From NCBI GenBank assembly GCA_011742915.1, contig JAAQTN010000017.1:1-64000 (forward strand): 64,000 bases of DNA, written 5' to 3'. A model generated the notes under the pieces. That model saw only the letters and a program-made list of their open reading frames with translations, was not told where the DNA came from and did not search any database. The DNA comes from Billgrantia desiderata. Lineage in GTDB: Bacteria > Pseudomonadota > Gammaproteobacteria > Pseudomonadales > Halomonadaceae. Below are positions 32,553-43,120 of this stretch, one piece after another (position 1 is the stretch's first letter; every line of letters begins with the position of its first letter). The position numbers were made by a program, and so were the translations under genes.

Positions 32553-34691
32553 ATGAGCTACCAGGTTCTGGCCCGCAAATGGCGCCCGCGTACGTTCCAT
32601 GAACTGGTCGGCCAGGAGCACGTCCAGCGTGCACTGGTCAATGCCCTGGATCAGGGGCGTTTGCATCATGCCTACCTGTTCACCGGGACACGCGGTGTCG
32701 GCAAGACAACGCTGGCAAGAATACTTGCCAAATGTCTCAACTGTACGGCCAAAGGGTATGGCGACGAAGGCATTACCTCCACCCCGTGCGGTCAGTGCGA
32801 CAGCTGCCGTGCCATCGACGAAGGCCGCTTCGTCGATCTGATCGAAGTGGACGCCGCTTCGCGCACCAAGGTGGAGGATACCCGCGAGCTGCTCGACAAC
32901 GTGCAGTACGCCCCCACGCAGGGCCGCTACAAGGTGTATCTCATCGACGAGGTGCACATGCTCTCCACCAGCAGTTTCAATGCGCTGCTCAAGACGCTGG
33001 AAGAGCCGCCGCCCCACGTCAAGTTCCTGCTTGCCACCACCGATCCGCAGAAGCTGCCGGCCACGGTACTGTCGCGCTGTCTGCAGTTCACCCTCAAGAA
33101 CATGCCGCCGGAGCGTATCGTCACCCATCTGGCCAAGGTGCTCGAGGCCGAGGGCATCGGCTTCGAGGAGAGCGCGCTGTGGCTGCTGGGACGGGCCGCC
33201 GACGGCTCCATGCGCGATGCCATGAGCCTGACCGATCAGGCCATTGCCTTCGGTCAAGGCCAGGTGCGCCATGCCGACGTGGCCGCCATGCTGGGGACGC
33301 TCGACCACCGCCACGTGCTGGCGCTGGTCGAGGCGCTGGCGGATGTCGATGCGCCGCGGCTGCTGGCCGAGATCGCCCAGTTGGCGGAGCAGGGGCCGGA
33401 TTTCGCCGCCGTGCTCGACGACCTGAGTGCGGTGCTGCACCGCCTGGCGGTAGCTCAGATGGTGCCCGCCGCCGTGGACAACGGCCATGGCGACCGCGAC
33501 ACGGTGCTGGCTCTGGCCGCGCGCTTCACCGCCGAGGACGTGCAGCTCTACTACCAGATCGGCATTCAGGGGCGCGGCGACATGGCTCACGCCCCCGATC
33601 TGCGCACGGCGCTGGAGATGACGCTGCTGCGCATGCTGGCATTCCGCCCCCAGGGCGTGCCGCAGCCGGCCAAGACCCCGCTGCCGCTGCGCGGTGCCGA
33701 CAGCGGCGGTTCGTCCGCCGCGCCTGCGAGTGGCGCCGACGAGCCTGCCTCACCGGAGGGCGAGTCGGCTGGCGCGACCCCGCGCCATCCCGAACCGGAG
33801 TCGGCATCCGAGCCGGCCCCGGCGATAAGTGCACCGTCGCCTGCTGCCGAGGCCGTGCGCCCGCCGGAGCCGCCCCCGCCCTGGGAGGAAGCGGCGCCGG
33901 AGCCGTCGCTTGATTCCGCCGCCCAGGCGACGGCCGAACCCGAGTTCACCGCGGAAGCGACCGTCGCGCCAAGGCCTGAACATGAGCCTGAGCCAGAACC
34001 GCTGCCCGAGTCCCGGTTTTCGTCGGAACCTGAGCCTGGGCCTGAACCGGAGCCTGTTCCGGAACCGGAGTTTGCTCACGCGCCCGCGCCTGAACCTGCC
34101 TTTGAGCCGCGCGCTGTCACCGTCTTGCCGCAGGAGTACGCGGGCAGGGCAGCAGCACAGACAGAAGCAACACAGACAGAAGAGAGCGACCTGGCCGTGC
34201 TCGACGAGCCCGAGCCGGCCGTCGGCGCCGCGTCCGCCGATGCCCCCGAGCGGCGCCCTGCGGTAGAGCAGGCGGCAGACGGCGAACTGCTCAGCCATGA
34301 TCGCTGGTTGCTAGGCTTCGACGCCCTGGGGCTCGGCGGGTTGACCCGCAACCTGGCGGCCCACTGTGTGGTCGAAGCCGATGACGGCAGGCGCTTGACG
34401 CTGCGCCTCGATCCGTCCCAGGAGGCCATGAACGCAGAGATCCACGAACGTCGCGTGCAGGAGGCGCTGGCCGGCATCGGCATCGTACGCCAGCTCGCGA
34501 TCGTGCCGGGGCCCTTGCCGACCGACATCGAGACGCCGCGCCAGCGTGCCGACCGGATTGCCGCCGAGCGCCACGCCGAGGCGGTGGCCGCCCTGCATCG
34601 CGACCCTCACGTCAGACAGCTGCAGGAAACCTTCGGTGCGCGCCTGATCGAGTCGAGCGTCAAGCCGGCCGAAGCGGCATCCAGGGCCTGA
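32553..34691 (+). CDS. dnaX: DNA polymerase III subunit gamma/tau
   Basis: A 712-residue clamp-loader ATPase. Domain I has Walker [10 protein letters not shown], the zinc-binding cysteines from CLNC to CGQCDSC and Walker B LIDEVHML; domains II-III extend to about residue 365. A low-complexity linker rich in Pro and Glu (about 375-540, for example [16 protein letters not shown]) leads to the tau C-terminal domain that contacts the polymerase. I see no run of six A residues that could act as the E. coli type slippery site. ATG 32553 follows AAGGA. It heads dnaX-ybaB-recR. Confidence 0.97.
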   Translation: MSYQVLARKWRPRTFHELVGQEHVQRALVNALDQGRLHHAYLFTGTRGVGKTTLARILAKCLNCTAKGYGDEGITSTPCGQCDSCRAIDEGRFVDLIEVDAASRTKVEDTRELLDNVQYAPTQGRYKVYLIDEVHMLSTSSFNALLKTLEEPPPHVKFLLATTDPQKLPATVLSRCLQFTLKNMPPERIVTHLAKVLEAEGIGFEESALWLLGRAADGSMRDAMSLTDQAIAFGQGQVRHADVAAMLGTLDHRHVLALVEALADVDAPRLLAEIAQLAEQGPDFAAVLDDLSAVLHRLAVAQMVPAAVDNGHGDRDTVLALAARFTAEDVQLYYQIGIQGRGDMAHAPDLRTALEMTLLRMLAFRPQGVPQPAKTPLPLRGADSGGSSAAPASGADEPASPEGESAGATPRHPEPESASEPAPAISAPSPAAEAVRPPEPPPPWEEAAPEPSLDSAAQATAEPEFTAEATVAPRPEHEPEPEPLPESRFSSEPEPGPEPEPVPEPEFAHAPAPEPAFEPRAVTVLPQEYAGRAAAQTEATQTEESDLAVLDEPEPAVGAASADAPERRPAVEQAADGELLSHDRWLLGFDALGLGGLTRNLAAHCVVEADDGRRLTLRLDPSQEAMNAEIHERRVQEALAGIGIVRQLAIVPGPLPTDIETPRQRADRIAAERHAEAVAALHRDPHVRQLQETFGARLIESSVKPAEAASRA

Positions 34692-34728
34692 AAAGACAAG
34701 TTCACTTTGCCAAGCGAGAGGAACGACC

Positions 34729-35055
34729 ATGATGAAAGGTGGAATGGGCAACCTGATGAAGCAGGCCCAGGAGATGCAGCAGAAAATGCAGCGTGTCCAG
34801 GAAGAGATCGCCAAGGCCGAGGTGACCGGTGAAGCCGGCGCCGGCATGGTCAAGGTGACCATGAACGGTCGCCACGACGTGAGCAAGGTCGATATCGATC
34901 CCAGCGTCATGGAAGAGGACAAGGAGCTGCTCGAGGACCTGCTGGCCGCGGCGGTCAACGACGCGGTGCGCAAGGTCGAGGCCAGCTCGCGGGCCAAGAT
35001 GGAAGAGGCCACGGCGGGGCTCAACCTGCCGCCTGGCTTCAAGATGCCTTTCTGA
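34729..35055 (+). CDS. ybaB: YbaB/EbfC family nucleoid-associated protein
   Basis: A 108-residue DNA-binding protein with a Gly/Met-rich start ([20 protein letters not shown]) and the family core [16 protein letters not shown]. It forms dimers that bind DNA as part of the nucleoid. GAGAGGAA precedes the ATG. It lies between dnaX and recR, a conserved order in gammaproteobacteria. Confidence 0.96.
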   Translation: MMKGGMGNLMKQAQEMQQKMQRVQEEIAKAEVTGEAGAGMVKVTMNGRHDVSKVDIDPSVMEEDKELLEDLLAAAVNDAVRKVEASSRAKMEEATAGLNLPPGFKMPF

Positions 35056-35068
35056 CTCGACTGAAACC

Positions 35069-35091
35069 GGCTGAGCTCGGCCATGCGGCGT
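35069..35091 (+). repeat. Partial copy of the 5.7-kb palindromic repeat
   Basis: Twenty-one of 23 bases match 5671-5693. It lies in the ybaB-recR gap, just after the ybaB stop. Only this piece of the larger palindrome is present. Confidence 0.55.
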
Positions 35092-35114
35092 CACTCATCC
35101 TCTAGAGGTATCGA

Positions 35115-35720
35115 ATGAGCTTCTCCCCCCTCGTCGAGAGACTGATGGAGTCGCTGCGTGTGCTGCCGGGGGTAGGCCCCAAGACCGCGCAGCGCATGGC
35201 GATGCATCTGCTCGAACGTGACCGCGATGGCGGGCGTCGTCTGGCCGGCGTGCTCGAGCAGGCCATCGAGCAGGTCGGCTACTGCCGGCGCTGTCGCACC
35301 CTCACCGAGGAGGAGGTCTGCGGCCTGTGTACCAGCAGCCGGCGCGACGACGCCCTGCTGTGCGTGGTAGAGTCGCCTGCCGACCAGCTCGCCATCGAGG
35401 AGGCGGGCGGCTACCGTGGCCGCTATTTCGTGCTCCACGGTCACCTTTCGCCGCTGGATGGCATCGGCCCAGAGGACTTGGGTCTCGACCAGCTCGAAGC
35501 GCGTATCGCCGAGGGCGGTATCGGCGAGGTGATCCTGGCCACCAATCCCACCGTGGAGGGCGAGGCCACGGCGCACTACATCGCTGCTCAGCTGTCACCC
35601 CATGGGGTGACGCTGTCGCGCCTGGCCTATGGTGTACCCATGGGTGGGGAACTTGAGTACGTCGATGGCGGTACTCTCAGTCGTGCCTTCAACGGCCGCC
35701 TGCCGTTTCGCGGCGATTGA
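35115..35720 (+). CDS. recR: Recombination mediator protein RecR
   Basis: A 201-residue protein of standard length. It has a helix-hairpin-helix near the start ([20 protein letters not shown]), a four-Cys zinc finger ([16 protein letters not shown]) and a Toprim domain ([17 protein letters not shown] through [16 protein letters not shown]). It acts with RecO and RecF to load RecA at gaps. Third gene of dnaX-ybaB-recR. Confidence 0.97.
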   Translation: MSFSPLVERLMESLRVLPGVGPKTAQRMAMHLLERDRDGGRRLAGVLEQAIEQVGYCRRCRTLTEEEVCGLCTSSRRDDALLCVVESPADQLAIEEAGGYRGRYFVLHGHLSPLDGIGPEDLGLDQLEARIAEGGIGEVILATNPTVEGEATAHYIAAQLSPHGVTLSRLAYGVPMGGELEYVDGGTLSRAFNGRLPFRGD

Positions 35721-35753
35721 AGTCGCTGCCTTTTCCTGTTGCCGGATGACCGC

Positions 35754-36884
35754 ATGACCCTGACCCCCGAGATACGCTGGATCGACACCCCCGAGGCGCT
35801 GGATGCCGCCTGCGCCGAGGTGGCCGGCGCCGAGGTGATCGCGCTGGATACCGAATTCTTTCGCGAGAAGACCTTTCACCCGATTCCCGCGCTGATCCAG
35901 TTTTCCGCCGGTGGGCCGGCCTGGCTGGTCGATCCTGTCGTGGTGGACTGCACCGCTGCCTTTCGCCGCCTGTTGGGCGAGGGGCCGCTGAAGCTGCTGC
36001 ATGCCAGCAGCGAGGATCTGGAGGTGTTGGCCCACTGGGCTGACGTGTCGGTGGCGCCGCTGGTGGATACCCAGGTGGCTCAGGCACTGCTGGGGGAAGA
36101 CCCCGCCATGGGCTATCAGCGCATGGTGCATCACTGGACCGGGGAGACGCTGCCCAAGGACGAGACCCGCTCCGACTGGCTGCAGCGTCCACTGAGCGAA
36201 TCCCAGCGGCTCTATGCGGCGCTCGACGTGGTCTACCTGCTCAAGGTCTGGGAGCGTCAGCGCGAAGCGCTGGAACGACAGCAGCGCCGTGAATGGCTCG
36301 AGGCCGACTGCCGTGAGCTGATGGCACAGGCACTGCGCAGCGACGAGACGGATGGGCAGTGGTATCGGCGGCATCGCCAGCTCTGGCGCCTCACGCCACG
36401 TCAGGTCGAGGCCTATCGGCTGATGACCACCTGGCGCGAAGGCGAGGCCCGGCGACGCAACTTGCCGCGAGGCTGGCTGGTCAATGATCGGGTGCTGTAT
36501 GCCATTGCCGAGCGCATGCCGGAGAATCGTCATCAGCTCGCCGAGGTCGAAGAGATCAAGCCGAGCCTGATCAAGCGCGACGGCGACACTCTGCTGGCGA
36601 TGGTGAAGCAGGCGCGCCAGTGCGAGGCGGACACTCTGCCAGCATCGCAGCCCTCGCCGCTGGGGGCGGACTACAAGCGGCGAATGAAGGCGCTCAAGCG
36701 GGTGGTGAACGAACATGCCGAGCGGTTGGGGTTGGCACCGGAGGTACTGATGCGCCGCCGCGAGCTGGAAGCGCTGATCGCCGCCGATCTGGCTGGGGAA
36801 CCGCTGCCTTTGCCTGAGGGCTGGCGTGGCGACTGCCTCGCGGCACCCCTGGAGCAAGCGTTGGATGAGGTGAAGGCCGAATGA
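35754..36884 (+). CDS. rnd: Ribonuclease D
   Basis: A 376-residue 3'-5' exoribonuclease for tRNA and small-RNA maturation. DEDD motifs are visible: [26 protein letters not shown] and the tyrosine-bearing [19 protein letters not shown] domains follow at about 210-370. ATG 35754 matches the family start; a TTG five codons earlier is possible and neither has a strong ribosome site. It overlaps ycgL by four bases. Confidence 0.93.
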   Translation: MTLTPEIRWIDTPEALDAACAEVAGAEVIALDTEFFREKTFHPIPALIQFSAGGPAWLVDPVVVDCTAAFRRLLGEGPLKLLHASSEDLEVLAHWADVSVAPLVDTQVAQALLGEDPAMGYQRMVHHWTGETLPKDETRSDWLQRPLSESQRLYAALDVVYLLKVWERQREALERQQRREWLEADCRELMAQALRSDETDGQWYRRHRQLWRLTPRQVEAYRLMTTWREGEARRRNLPRGWLVNDRVLYAIAERMPENRHQLAEVEEIKPSLIKRDGDTLLAMVKQARQCEADTLPASQPSPLGADYKRRMKALKRVVNEHAERLGLAPEVLMRRRELEALIAADLAGEPLPLPEGWRGDCLAAPLEQALDEVKAE

Positions 36885-37192
36885 AAGACGACCGCCTGCA
36901 AGGCGACAAGCTGCTGTGCGAGATCTTCAAGAGCCCGCGCAAGGATGAAATGTACCTCTACGTCGACAAGCGTCAGGGGCTGGCCGAGGTGCCTGCGGTA
37001 CTGCTCGAGCGCTTCGGCAAGCCGATATCGGTCATGACCATGATCCTGACGCCGGAAAAGCCGCTGGCCCGCGCCAAGACGGAAGACGTGATGGCGGCGA
37101 TCCGCGACAAGGGGTTCTATCTGCAGATGCCCCCGGCCAAGGAGGAGTATCTGCTGGACCTGTACCGTACCCCCACCGAGTCGCGCTACTGA
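36881..37192 (+). CDS. ycgL: YcgL domain-containing protein
   Basis: A 103-residue protein with the YcgL core ([20 protein letters not shown] and a [16 protein letters not shown] stretch). The molecular role is not known. ATG overlaps the rnd stop as ATGA, and the next gene starts one base after its stop, so rnd-ycgL-ycgN is one transcription unit. Confidence 0.93.
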   Translation: MKDDRLQGDKLLCEIFKSPRKDEMYLYVDKRQGLAEVPAVLLERFGKPISVMTMILTPEKPLARAKTEDVMAAIRDKGFYLQMPPAKEEYLLDLYRTPTESRY

Positions 37193-37193
37193 C

Positions 37194-37643
37194 ATGCGCG
37201 AATTGTTCTGGGAGCGCTTCGACCTCGAGGAGCTCACCGCCGAGGAGTGGGAAGCGCTGTGCGACGGCTGTGGCCAGTGCTGTCTCATCAAGTTCCAGGA
37301 CGAGGACAGCGGCGACCTCGCCGTGCTTGGCGTGGCCTGCGAGCTGCTCGACATCCACAGCTGTCGCTGTAGCGACTATCCCAACCGTCAGGCCCGGGTA
37401 CCCGACTGTGCCCGACTCACGCCGCAGCGCGTCGACGAGTTCCGCTGGCTGCCGAAGTCCTGCGCCTACCGTCGTATCGCCGAAGGCCGCCGGCTGGCGG
37501 GGTGGCATCCGCTGATTTCCGGCGACCCCGAGCGCGTTCATCGCAAAGGCATCAGCGTACGCAGCTTTGCCATCTCCCAGCGTGATGTGGCCGAGGACGA
37601 ACTGGAAGACCACATCATCGCCATACTGCCGATTGACGGCTGA
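37194..37643 (+). CDS. ycgN: YcgN family cysteine-cluster protein
   Basis: A 149-residue protein with a cysteine-rich segment (CDGCGQCCLIKF at about 22-33) and further Cys in CSDYPNRQARVPDC and SCAYR. This is the UPF0153-type cluster thought to bind metal. Biochemical function is unknown. It directly follows ycgL. A small hairpin (cccggc-cgac-gccggg, 37664-37679) separates it from the convergent oligopeptidase gene. Confidence 0.92.
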   Translation: MRELFWERFDLEELTAEEWEALCDGCGQCCLIKFQDEDSGDLAVLGVACELLDIHSCRCSDYPNRQARVPDCARLTPQRVDEFRWLPKSCAYRRIAEGRRLAGWHPLISGDPERVHRKGISVRSFAISQRDVAEDELEDHIIAILPIDG

Positions 37644-37663
37644 GTGACATAGGGAAGAGGAGG

Positions 37664-37679
37664 CCCGGCCGACGCCGGG
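37664..37679. terminator. Hairpin between ycgN and oligopeptidase B gene
   Basis: A six-base GC stem with loop cgac lies between two convergent stops. On the minus strand it is followed by a pyrimidine-rich run. Confidence 0.5.
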
Positions 37680-39818
37680 TCATTGCTTCAAGTTCGTTGC
37701 TTTTCTCTCAGCCAGCCCTAGAGCCCAGAGAATGAAGGCGTCCTGGCGGGCATTGTCGTGCCAGGCCTTGAAGCGACCCGAAGCGCCGCCGTGTCCGGCG
37801 GCCATGTCGGTACGCAGCAGCACCGGGCCGCGCGCGGTGCCCATTTCCCGCAGCCGGGCATAGAGCTTGGCGGGCTCCCAGTAAGGCACCCGGGTGTCGT
37901 GCCAACTGCCCTGAAGAAACAGGGTGGGGTAGGGCTGAGGCGTCAGGTTGTCGAGCGGCGAATAGGCGCGAATGCGCTTGCGCGCATCCGGCTCGTCGGG
38001 GTTGCCCCATTCGGTGTATTCGGCTGTGGTCAGCGGCAGGTCGGGGTTCTCCATCGTGCGCAGTACGTCGACGAAGGGAACATCCAGCACGGCAGCACAG
38101 AAGGCCTCCGGTGCCAGATTGAGGCTGGCGCCCACCAGCAGGCCGCCGGCGCTGGCGCCATAGGCGGCAATGCGTTCGGCGTCGCTGAAGCCTTTTTCCA
38201 CCAGCGCGTGGCGCGCCGCCAGAAAGTCGCGAAAACTGTTTTCCTTGTGTTCGAGCTTGCCGGCCAGGTACCAGGGTTCGCCTCGGTCGCCGCCGCCGCG
38301 CACATGCGCCACGGCAAAGGCAACGCCGCGCGCCAGCAGCTCGAGCCTGGCCACCGAGAACCAAGGGTCTAGCACTTCGCCATAGGCGCCATAGCCGTAC
38401 AGCAGGGTGGGCAGTGGGCGTCCGGCGAGGTCGGCGCGCATTACCACCGAGACCGGAATTCGTTCGCCATCGTGGGCGCGTGCCCAGATGCGCTCGGAGC
38501 ACAGGTCCTCTGGCTGCAGGTCGCCGTGAATCGGCTGTGTCTTGAGTATCTGGCGCTGGCCACTGTCGAGATCGTGCTCGAGCCAGCGCACCGGCATGAC
38601 GAAGGACTCTTCTCGCAGGCGCAGGCGGCGACTGTCGAAGTGTGGCATGTCGCCGAGCATCAGACTGCAGGGTGATTCCGGCAGCGGCAAGCGCTCGTCT
38701 CGGCGTACGGCATGGCTGCCATCGAGTTCGACGATGCGAACCCTGACCTGGGCCTCGTGATGGTCGCGCTCGGTAATGGCCAGGCCCCAGTCGAAGGCTT
38801 CGACATCCTCCAGGGTGGTGTCGTCGCGGTGTTCGAGCAGGGGGCGCCATGGCGCCTGCGGGTCATGTTCGTCCGCGACCTCGAGGCAGAAGTGAGGGGC
38901 GTTGCGGTTGTGCAACACGTAGAAATACCCGGGGCGGTGCTCCAGTCCGTACTCCACGCCCTTCTCTCGGGGGCGGAAGCAGCGTGGTGCCTGGTCGGGT
39001 GCCCGGGCAGGCAGCAGGTAGCACTCGCTGGTGTCCTTGGAGGCGCTCTCCAGCACCAGCCATTGCCGTGAGCGCGTCTTGCCGAGCCCCAGCCAGAATT
39101 CCGGATCGTCTTCACGCAGGATCAGCGCCGGCTCCCCGGCCTGGCTCTGATTCAGTGGCAGACGCCAGATGCTGTCCGGTCGCTGGGTGGCATCGTAGCG
39201 AGTGAAGAGCAGCGTGGCGTTGTCCTCGGCCCAGGTCAGTTCAGGGCCGATTTCCTCCAGCAGCAGTAGTGGCTCGCCGTCGGGCAGGGCCTTGAGATAG
39301 AGCGTGAAGCGCTCATCGCCGCTGGTATCCTCGGTCCAGGCCAGCCAGCGCTCGTCCGGCGAGAGGGCCATGTCGCCCAATTCCAGATAGTGCTCCGCCT
39401 CGGCGCGCCGTTGCAGGTCCAGAAAGGGCGTGGCATCGCTCACGTTGCCGTTCAGATGACGCCACCAGACCGGATAGTCGGCATCGCTCGCCGTCTCGCT
39501 CCAGTAGGTGAAGTGGTCCAGCGCGGTGGGCAGTCCCTTGACGCCCAGCTCGCGGCGAGAAAGATGGCTGTGATAAAGACGTTCGACGAGGTCGTCGAGC
39601 GGCTTCATCCATGATTTCGATTCGTCATTCGCCGCTTCCAGAAAGGCGCTGACCTGGGGGTCGTCTCGGTCTTCCAGCCAATGCCATTCGGGGTCGTCGG
39701 CGCGGCGAAAGCGTTCGACCGGCGACGGCGATGAAAAATCGGCGGTGGGGATAGAGGAACTTTGTGGCGGCTGTGCTTTCATTGGGGCGGGTGTACCATA
39801 CTCAAAATGACTTTCCAT
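37680..39818 (-). CDS. ptrB: Oligopeptidase B / prolyl oligopeptidase family (S9A)
   Basis: A 712-residue serine peptidase. An N-terminal beta-propeller (to about 410) is followed by an alpha/beta hydrolase domain. The nucleophile Ser is in YGASAGGLLVGASLN, Asp is in DTRVPYWEP and His is in AAGHGGASGRF. The order and sequence fit protease II, which cuts small peptides after basic residues in the cytoplasm or periplasm. ATG 39818 has ATGGAG eight bases upstream; 39854 and 39782 are alternative ATGs. Confidence 0.9.
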   Translation of the reverse strand: MESHFEYGTPAPMKAQPPQSSSIPTADFSSPSPVERFRRADDPEWHWLEDRDDPQVSAFLEAANDESKSWMKPLDDLVERLYHSHLSRRELGVKGLPTALDHFTYWSETASDADYPVWWRHLNGNVSDATPFLDLQRRAEAEHYLELGDMALSPDERWLAWTEDTSGDERFTLYLKALPDGEPLLLLEEIGPELTWAEDNATLLFTRYDATQRPDSIWRLPLNQSQAGEPALILREDDPEFWLGLGKTRSRQWLVLESASKDTSECYLLPARAPDQAPRCFRPREKGVEYGLEHRPGYFYVLHNRNAPHFCLEVADEHDPQAPWRPLLEHRDDTTLEDVEAFDWGLAITERDHHEAQVRVRIVELDGSHAVRRDERLPLPESPCSLMLGDMPHFDSRRLRLREESFVMPVRWLEHDLDSGQRQILKTQPIHGDLQPEDLCSERIWARAHDGERIPVSVVMRADLAGRPLPTLLYGYGAYGEVLDPWFSVARLELLARGVAFAVAHVRGGGDRGEPWYLAGKLEHKENSFRDFLAARHALVEKGFSDAERIAAYGASAGGLLVGASLNLAPEAFCAAVLDVPFVDVLRTMENPDLPLTTAEYTEWGNPDEPDARKRIRAYSPLDNLTPQPYPTLFLQGSWHDTRVPYWEPAKLYARLREMGTARGPVLLRTDMAAGHGGASGRFKAWHDNARQDAFILWALGLAERKATNLKQ

Positions 39819-39867
39819 CCTGTACGCTCCATCATGCGGCGGGGCGTAATGCAACGAAGAGGTATCG

Positions 39868-40350
39868 ATGCTGACATCCGATTCGATGTCCCTACTATGG
39901 CTGACCTATCTGGGTTTGTCGCTAGTCGTGCTGCTGGCGGGTTATCTGGGGCTGGCATTTCTACCGCGTATGCTGCGCCTGCCCATCACCTGGGCGGTGG
40001 CCGGCATTCTGTGGATGCCGACGCGTTTTCGGCTGCCCTTGGTAGAAGGTGAGACCTATACCGGCATGGCGCCGGCGGTGGTGGTGGCAGCCGTGGCGTT
40101 TCTCGAGCGCAACGCGTCGACACTGATGTCGACGGCTTTGCTGTTGGCTGCGGGCGCACTGCTGGGCCTGGCCATCGGCGTGTTGCAGGTATGGATGTTT
40201 CGTGCCGAGCCTGTGGTTGAAGGCGGTGCGCAGAAGAAAAAGCAACAGGACGAAGAGAGCAGGAAGCGGGATCATAACAGAAGGCGCGCTGGCCAGGGCG
40301 GTAGACAACCGCATGCGTCAACCAAGCGCCGGGAGCCGAAGATCGGCTAG
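39868..40350 (+). CDS. Small membrane protein of unknown function
   Basis: A 160-residue protein with probable transmembrane helices at about 7-30 (LLWLTYLGLSLVVLLAGYLG), 66-80 and 90-110. A strongly basic hydrophilic tail follows (KKKQQDEESRKRDHNRRRAG onward). ATG 39868 has GAAGAGG upstream. It precedes the VWA gene by nine bases and is probably co-transcribed. No family recognised. Confidence 0.7.
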   Translation: MLTSDSMSLLWLTYLGLSLVVLLAGYLGLAFLPRMLRLPITWAVAGILWMPTRFRLPLVEGETYTGMAPAVVVAAVAFLERNASTLMSTALLLAAGALLGLAIGVLQVWMFRAEPVVEGGAQKKKQQDEESRKRDHNRRRAGQGGRQPHASTKRREPKIG

Positions 40351-40359
40351 GGAGCCCCG

Positions 40360-42210
40360 ATGGGGAGGGAGCGCAACACGATATGGCGCTGGCTGGCAGG
40401 GTTGGCCGGTTGCCTGGTAATGGCGGGTCATCTCTCCGCTGCAGAGGTAGCGGAGCGGCCCGAGGTCAGGGTCATCTTCGACGTTTCGGGGAGCATGCGC
40501 CACAACGACCCCGATCAGTTGGCCGGCAAGGCGCTGGAACTTCTTGTCGCCATGGTGCCCAATGGTGCCACGGCAGGGATCTGGACCTTCGGCGAGCGGG
40601 TGGCGAGCCCGCTACCGCCGGCGCCGGTCAACCCCGAGTGGCGCGACCGCGCCAGAGCGCTGGCGCCGAGGCTGGTCGACTACGAGCAATACACCGACAT
40701 CGAGTCGGCGGTCTACCATGCGGCCATGGCCGAGCCGAACGGCGTTCCGATCCACCTGGTACTGCTCACCGACGGCATGATCGATCTGCCACCCTGGCGC
40801 GGTAGCAAGCCGGCCATCGACGCGTCCTCGCGTGAGGCGCTGCTCGATGAGCTCGGCCCACGTCTGGCCGATGAAGGCGTGGTGATACACGCCATCGCCT
40901 TCTCGGACGAGGCCGACCTCGATCTGGTCGAACGCCTGGCTCAGATGACCGGTGGGCTTTCGGCGTCGGTCGCCGCTCCCGACGCGCTGATGGGCGCCTT
41001 CGTCGATATCGTCGACCGCATCTATCCCAGCGACCGCGTGCCGCTCACCGACCGGGGATTCCTCGTCGAGCCGGGACTGCGCGGCTTCACTGCACTGCTG
41101 TTTCGCGGCGAAGAGCCGGCGACGCTGGTCGCCCCCGATGGCCGGCGCTACACCGCCGAAGACCCCCCGGAAGGCGCCGAGTGGCGCAGCGAGCCTCACT
41201 ACGAGCTCATTCATGTGCCCGATCCTCAGGCGGGCCAATGGCGCCTCGAGGGCGGGGCGGGGCCGAACAGCCGCATCACCGTCGAGTCGCCGCTCAACCT
41301 GCAGATGAGCGGCGTTTCTAGCACCCTGTATCTCGGTTTCGGCGTGCCGGTCGAGGCTTGGTTCGTGCGCGAGGGTGAGGAGGTGGAGGCCGACGCGTTG
41401 CCGGCCCATCTCCGTTTGACGGCAGAGCTGCGTGACGAATCGGGCTCGGCCCAGTCGGCGGTGGTGCTCGAGCAGCAGGAAGCGCGTTTCGTCGGCAGGC
41501 TGCCGGCGCCGGCGCTGGCGGGCAAGGCCCAACTGGCGGTGCGTGCCGAAGGCCAGGGCTTTCGCCGCCAGCGTGTTCAGCCGGTCAATGTCCTGCCGGC
41601 CGTGGCGGCCCGCCATGACGAGGCCAGCCGGCGGGTCCTGTTGAATGCCGAGCATCCCTTGCTGGATCGTCACAATACCCGGCTTTACGGTCAGCTCCAG
41701 GGCGCACACCTTGCCGCCGAGCCGACTTCCGAGCGGCGCTGGAGCATTGCGCTACCGGAGCTGGATACGGCGCTCAGCGTGCCGCTGGTGCTGCGCGGTG
41801 AGGCCACCCTGGACGGCGAGACCCACGAGCTGCAGCTGCCGCGCCTGGTGCTGTTCCCGTCGGTGGCGACGGCAATCGATCAGGTGGATGCCGGCCCGGC
41901 CCTGGATGTGGTGCGCTTCCACGAAGAGCTGACCCCGGTGCGCGAGCCGCGTGCCACCTCGGAGTCGCCGCTGCCACAGCCGCTGGAACAAGCCGTGCGC
42001 AGCATTCAGCAACTGCCGCGGGTGGCCCAGGAGCGCTGGCGAGAGTGGCAGCCCGTGTTGACCCGGCCGCTCGAGGAGGCCATGGGGGACCGGCGCGGGG
42101 CCGGGGCGTTGTTGGCCGGCGGGCTACTGCTATTGCTGGTACTGTTGGTCGCCTGGCGAATGGCGATACGGCATCGTCATGCCGGGTCACGGGAGGAGCC
42201 GCATGTGTGA
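40360..42210 (+). CDS. VWA domain membrane protein
   Basis: A 616-residue protein with an N-terminal signal (WRWLAGLAGCLVMAGHLSAAE) and a VWA domain at about 40-215. The MIDAS start is FDVSGSMRHND, followed by LLTDGMIDLP. Beta-rich extracytoplasmic segments follow. A single C-terminal helix (GALLAGGLLLLLVLLVAWRM) ends in a short cytoplasmic tail. This is the layout of the TIGR03503-type family in gammaproteobacteria; function is unknown. It overlaps the amidotransferase gene by eight bases. Confidence 0.83.
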   Translation: MGRERNTIWRWLAGLAGCLVMAGHLSAAEVAERPEVRVIFDVSGSMRHNDPDQLAGKALELLVAMVPNGATAGIWTFGERVASPLPPAPVNPEWRDRARALAPRLVDYEQYTDIESAVYHAAMAEPNGVPIHLVLLTDGMIDLPPWRGSKPAIDASSREALLDELGPRLADEGVVIHAIAFSDEADLDLVERLAQMTGGLSASVAAPDALMGAFVDIVDRIYPSDRVPLTDRGFLVEPGLRGFTALLFRGEEPATLVAPDGRRYTAEDPPEGAEWRSEPHYELIHVPDPQAGQWRLEGGAGPNSRITVESPLNLQMSGVSSTLYLGFGVPVEAWFVREGEEVEADALPAHLRLTAELRDESGSAQSAVVLEQQEARFVGRLPAPALAGKAQLAVRAEGQGFRRQRVQPVNVLPAVAARHDEASRRVLLNAEHPLLDRHNTRLYGQLQGAHLAAEPTSERRWSIALPELDTALSVPLVLRGEATLDGETHELQLPRLVLFPSVATAIDQVDAGPALDVVRFHEELTPVREPRATSESPLPQPLEQAVRSIQQLPRVAQERWREWQPVLTRPLEEAMGDRRGAGALLAGGLLLLLVLLVAWRMAIRHRHAGSREEPHV

Positions 42211-43033
42211 GCTGCTGGGCATGAGCGCCAACGTGCCCACCGACATCTGCTTCAGTTTCACCGGCTTCCTGCATCGCGGCGGCGGCACCGGGCCCCATCG
42301 TGACGGCTGGGGTATCGCCTTCTACGAGGCGGGCGGCTATCGCGATTTCCGCGATCCTCACCCGTCGATCCGCTCGCCCATTGCCCGGTTGATCACCGAC
42401 TATCCGATCAAGTCCCATATCGCCATCAGCCACATCCGGCAGGCCAATGTCGGCCAAGTTCGCCTGGCCAACACCCACCCCTTTACCCGGGAAATGTGGG
42501 GCAGAACCTGGTGCTACGCACACAATGGTCAGCTTGAAGAGTGGCAGGAATTGCCCCTGAGCTTCTACCGGCCGGTGGGCGATACCGACAGCGAACATGC
42601 CTTCTGTTGGCTGCTGGCCAGCTTGCGCGAGCGCTTCGCCGAGGCACCGCGACTGGCAACGAGCGATACGCTGCTGAGCGAAGAACACCAGGCGCTCTGG
42701 CAACGCCTCCATGGCCTGTGCGAAACGCTGCGCGGCAAAGGAGTCTTCAATCTGCTGCTGGCCGACGGCGAGTTTCTCTACACCTATTGCTCGACCAAGC
42801 TGGCCCACATCACGCGGCGGGCTCCGTTCGGCAGCGCCGAGCTCTCGGATGCCGAGCTGACGGTCAACTTTGCCGAGCATACGACCCCCGACGACATCGT
42901 CTCGGTGATTGCGACGGAGCCGCTGACCAGTAACGAGGCATGGGTTCGCATGGTGCCGGGTGAGCTACTGGTGTGGCGGCATGGGCGGATCGTGGCCCGC
43001 TTCGTGGCCGAGGCACCGACTGAACGAGACTGA
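42203..43033 (+). CDS. Class II glutamine amidotransferase (YafJ-like)
   Basis: A 276-residue N-terminal-nucleophile enzyme. After Met removal Cys2 (MCELLGMSAN) is the catalytic residue; supporting blocks are GGGTGPHRDGWGIAF and HIRQANVGQVRLANTHPF. The protein has only the glutaminase domain, as in YafJ, so an acceptor partner is not evident. ATG 42203 lies inside the end of the VWA gene. It is EgtC-like in fold but far from egtBD. Confidence 0.9.
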   Translation: MCELLGMSANVPTDICFSFTGFLHRGGGTGPHRDGWGIAFYEAGGYRDFRDPHPSIRSPIARLITDYPIKSHIAISHIRQANVGQVRLANTHPFTREMWGRTWCYAHNGQLEEWQELPLSFYRPVGDTDSEHAFCWLLASLRERFAEAPRLATSDTLLSEEHQALWQRLHGLCETLRGKGVFNLLLADGEFLYTYCSTKLAHITRRAPFGSAELSDAELTVNFAEHTTPDDIVSVIATEPLTSNEAWVRMVPGELLVWRHGRIVARFVAEAPTERD

Positions 43034-43120
43034 GCCCTTTGCCCGCGCCGGCTTGCCTTTCTGGCCGATTTTGCCCAGCTTGGTAGACAAAGGAGCACCC
43101 TGAAACCGCGTATTCTTGTG

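Noticed and set aside
33960..34110. Short repeats resembling a repeat array
   Set aside because: They encode the Pro/Glu linker of DnaX in frame; spacing is irregular and there are no unique spacers.
42203..43033. Glutamine amidotransferase as EgtC of the ergothioneine pathway
   Set aside because: It is 37 kb from egtBD, overlaps a VWA gene, and looks like the widespread YafJ type.
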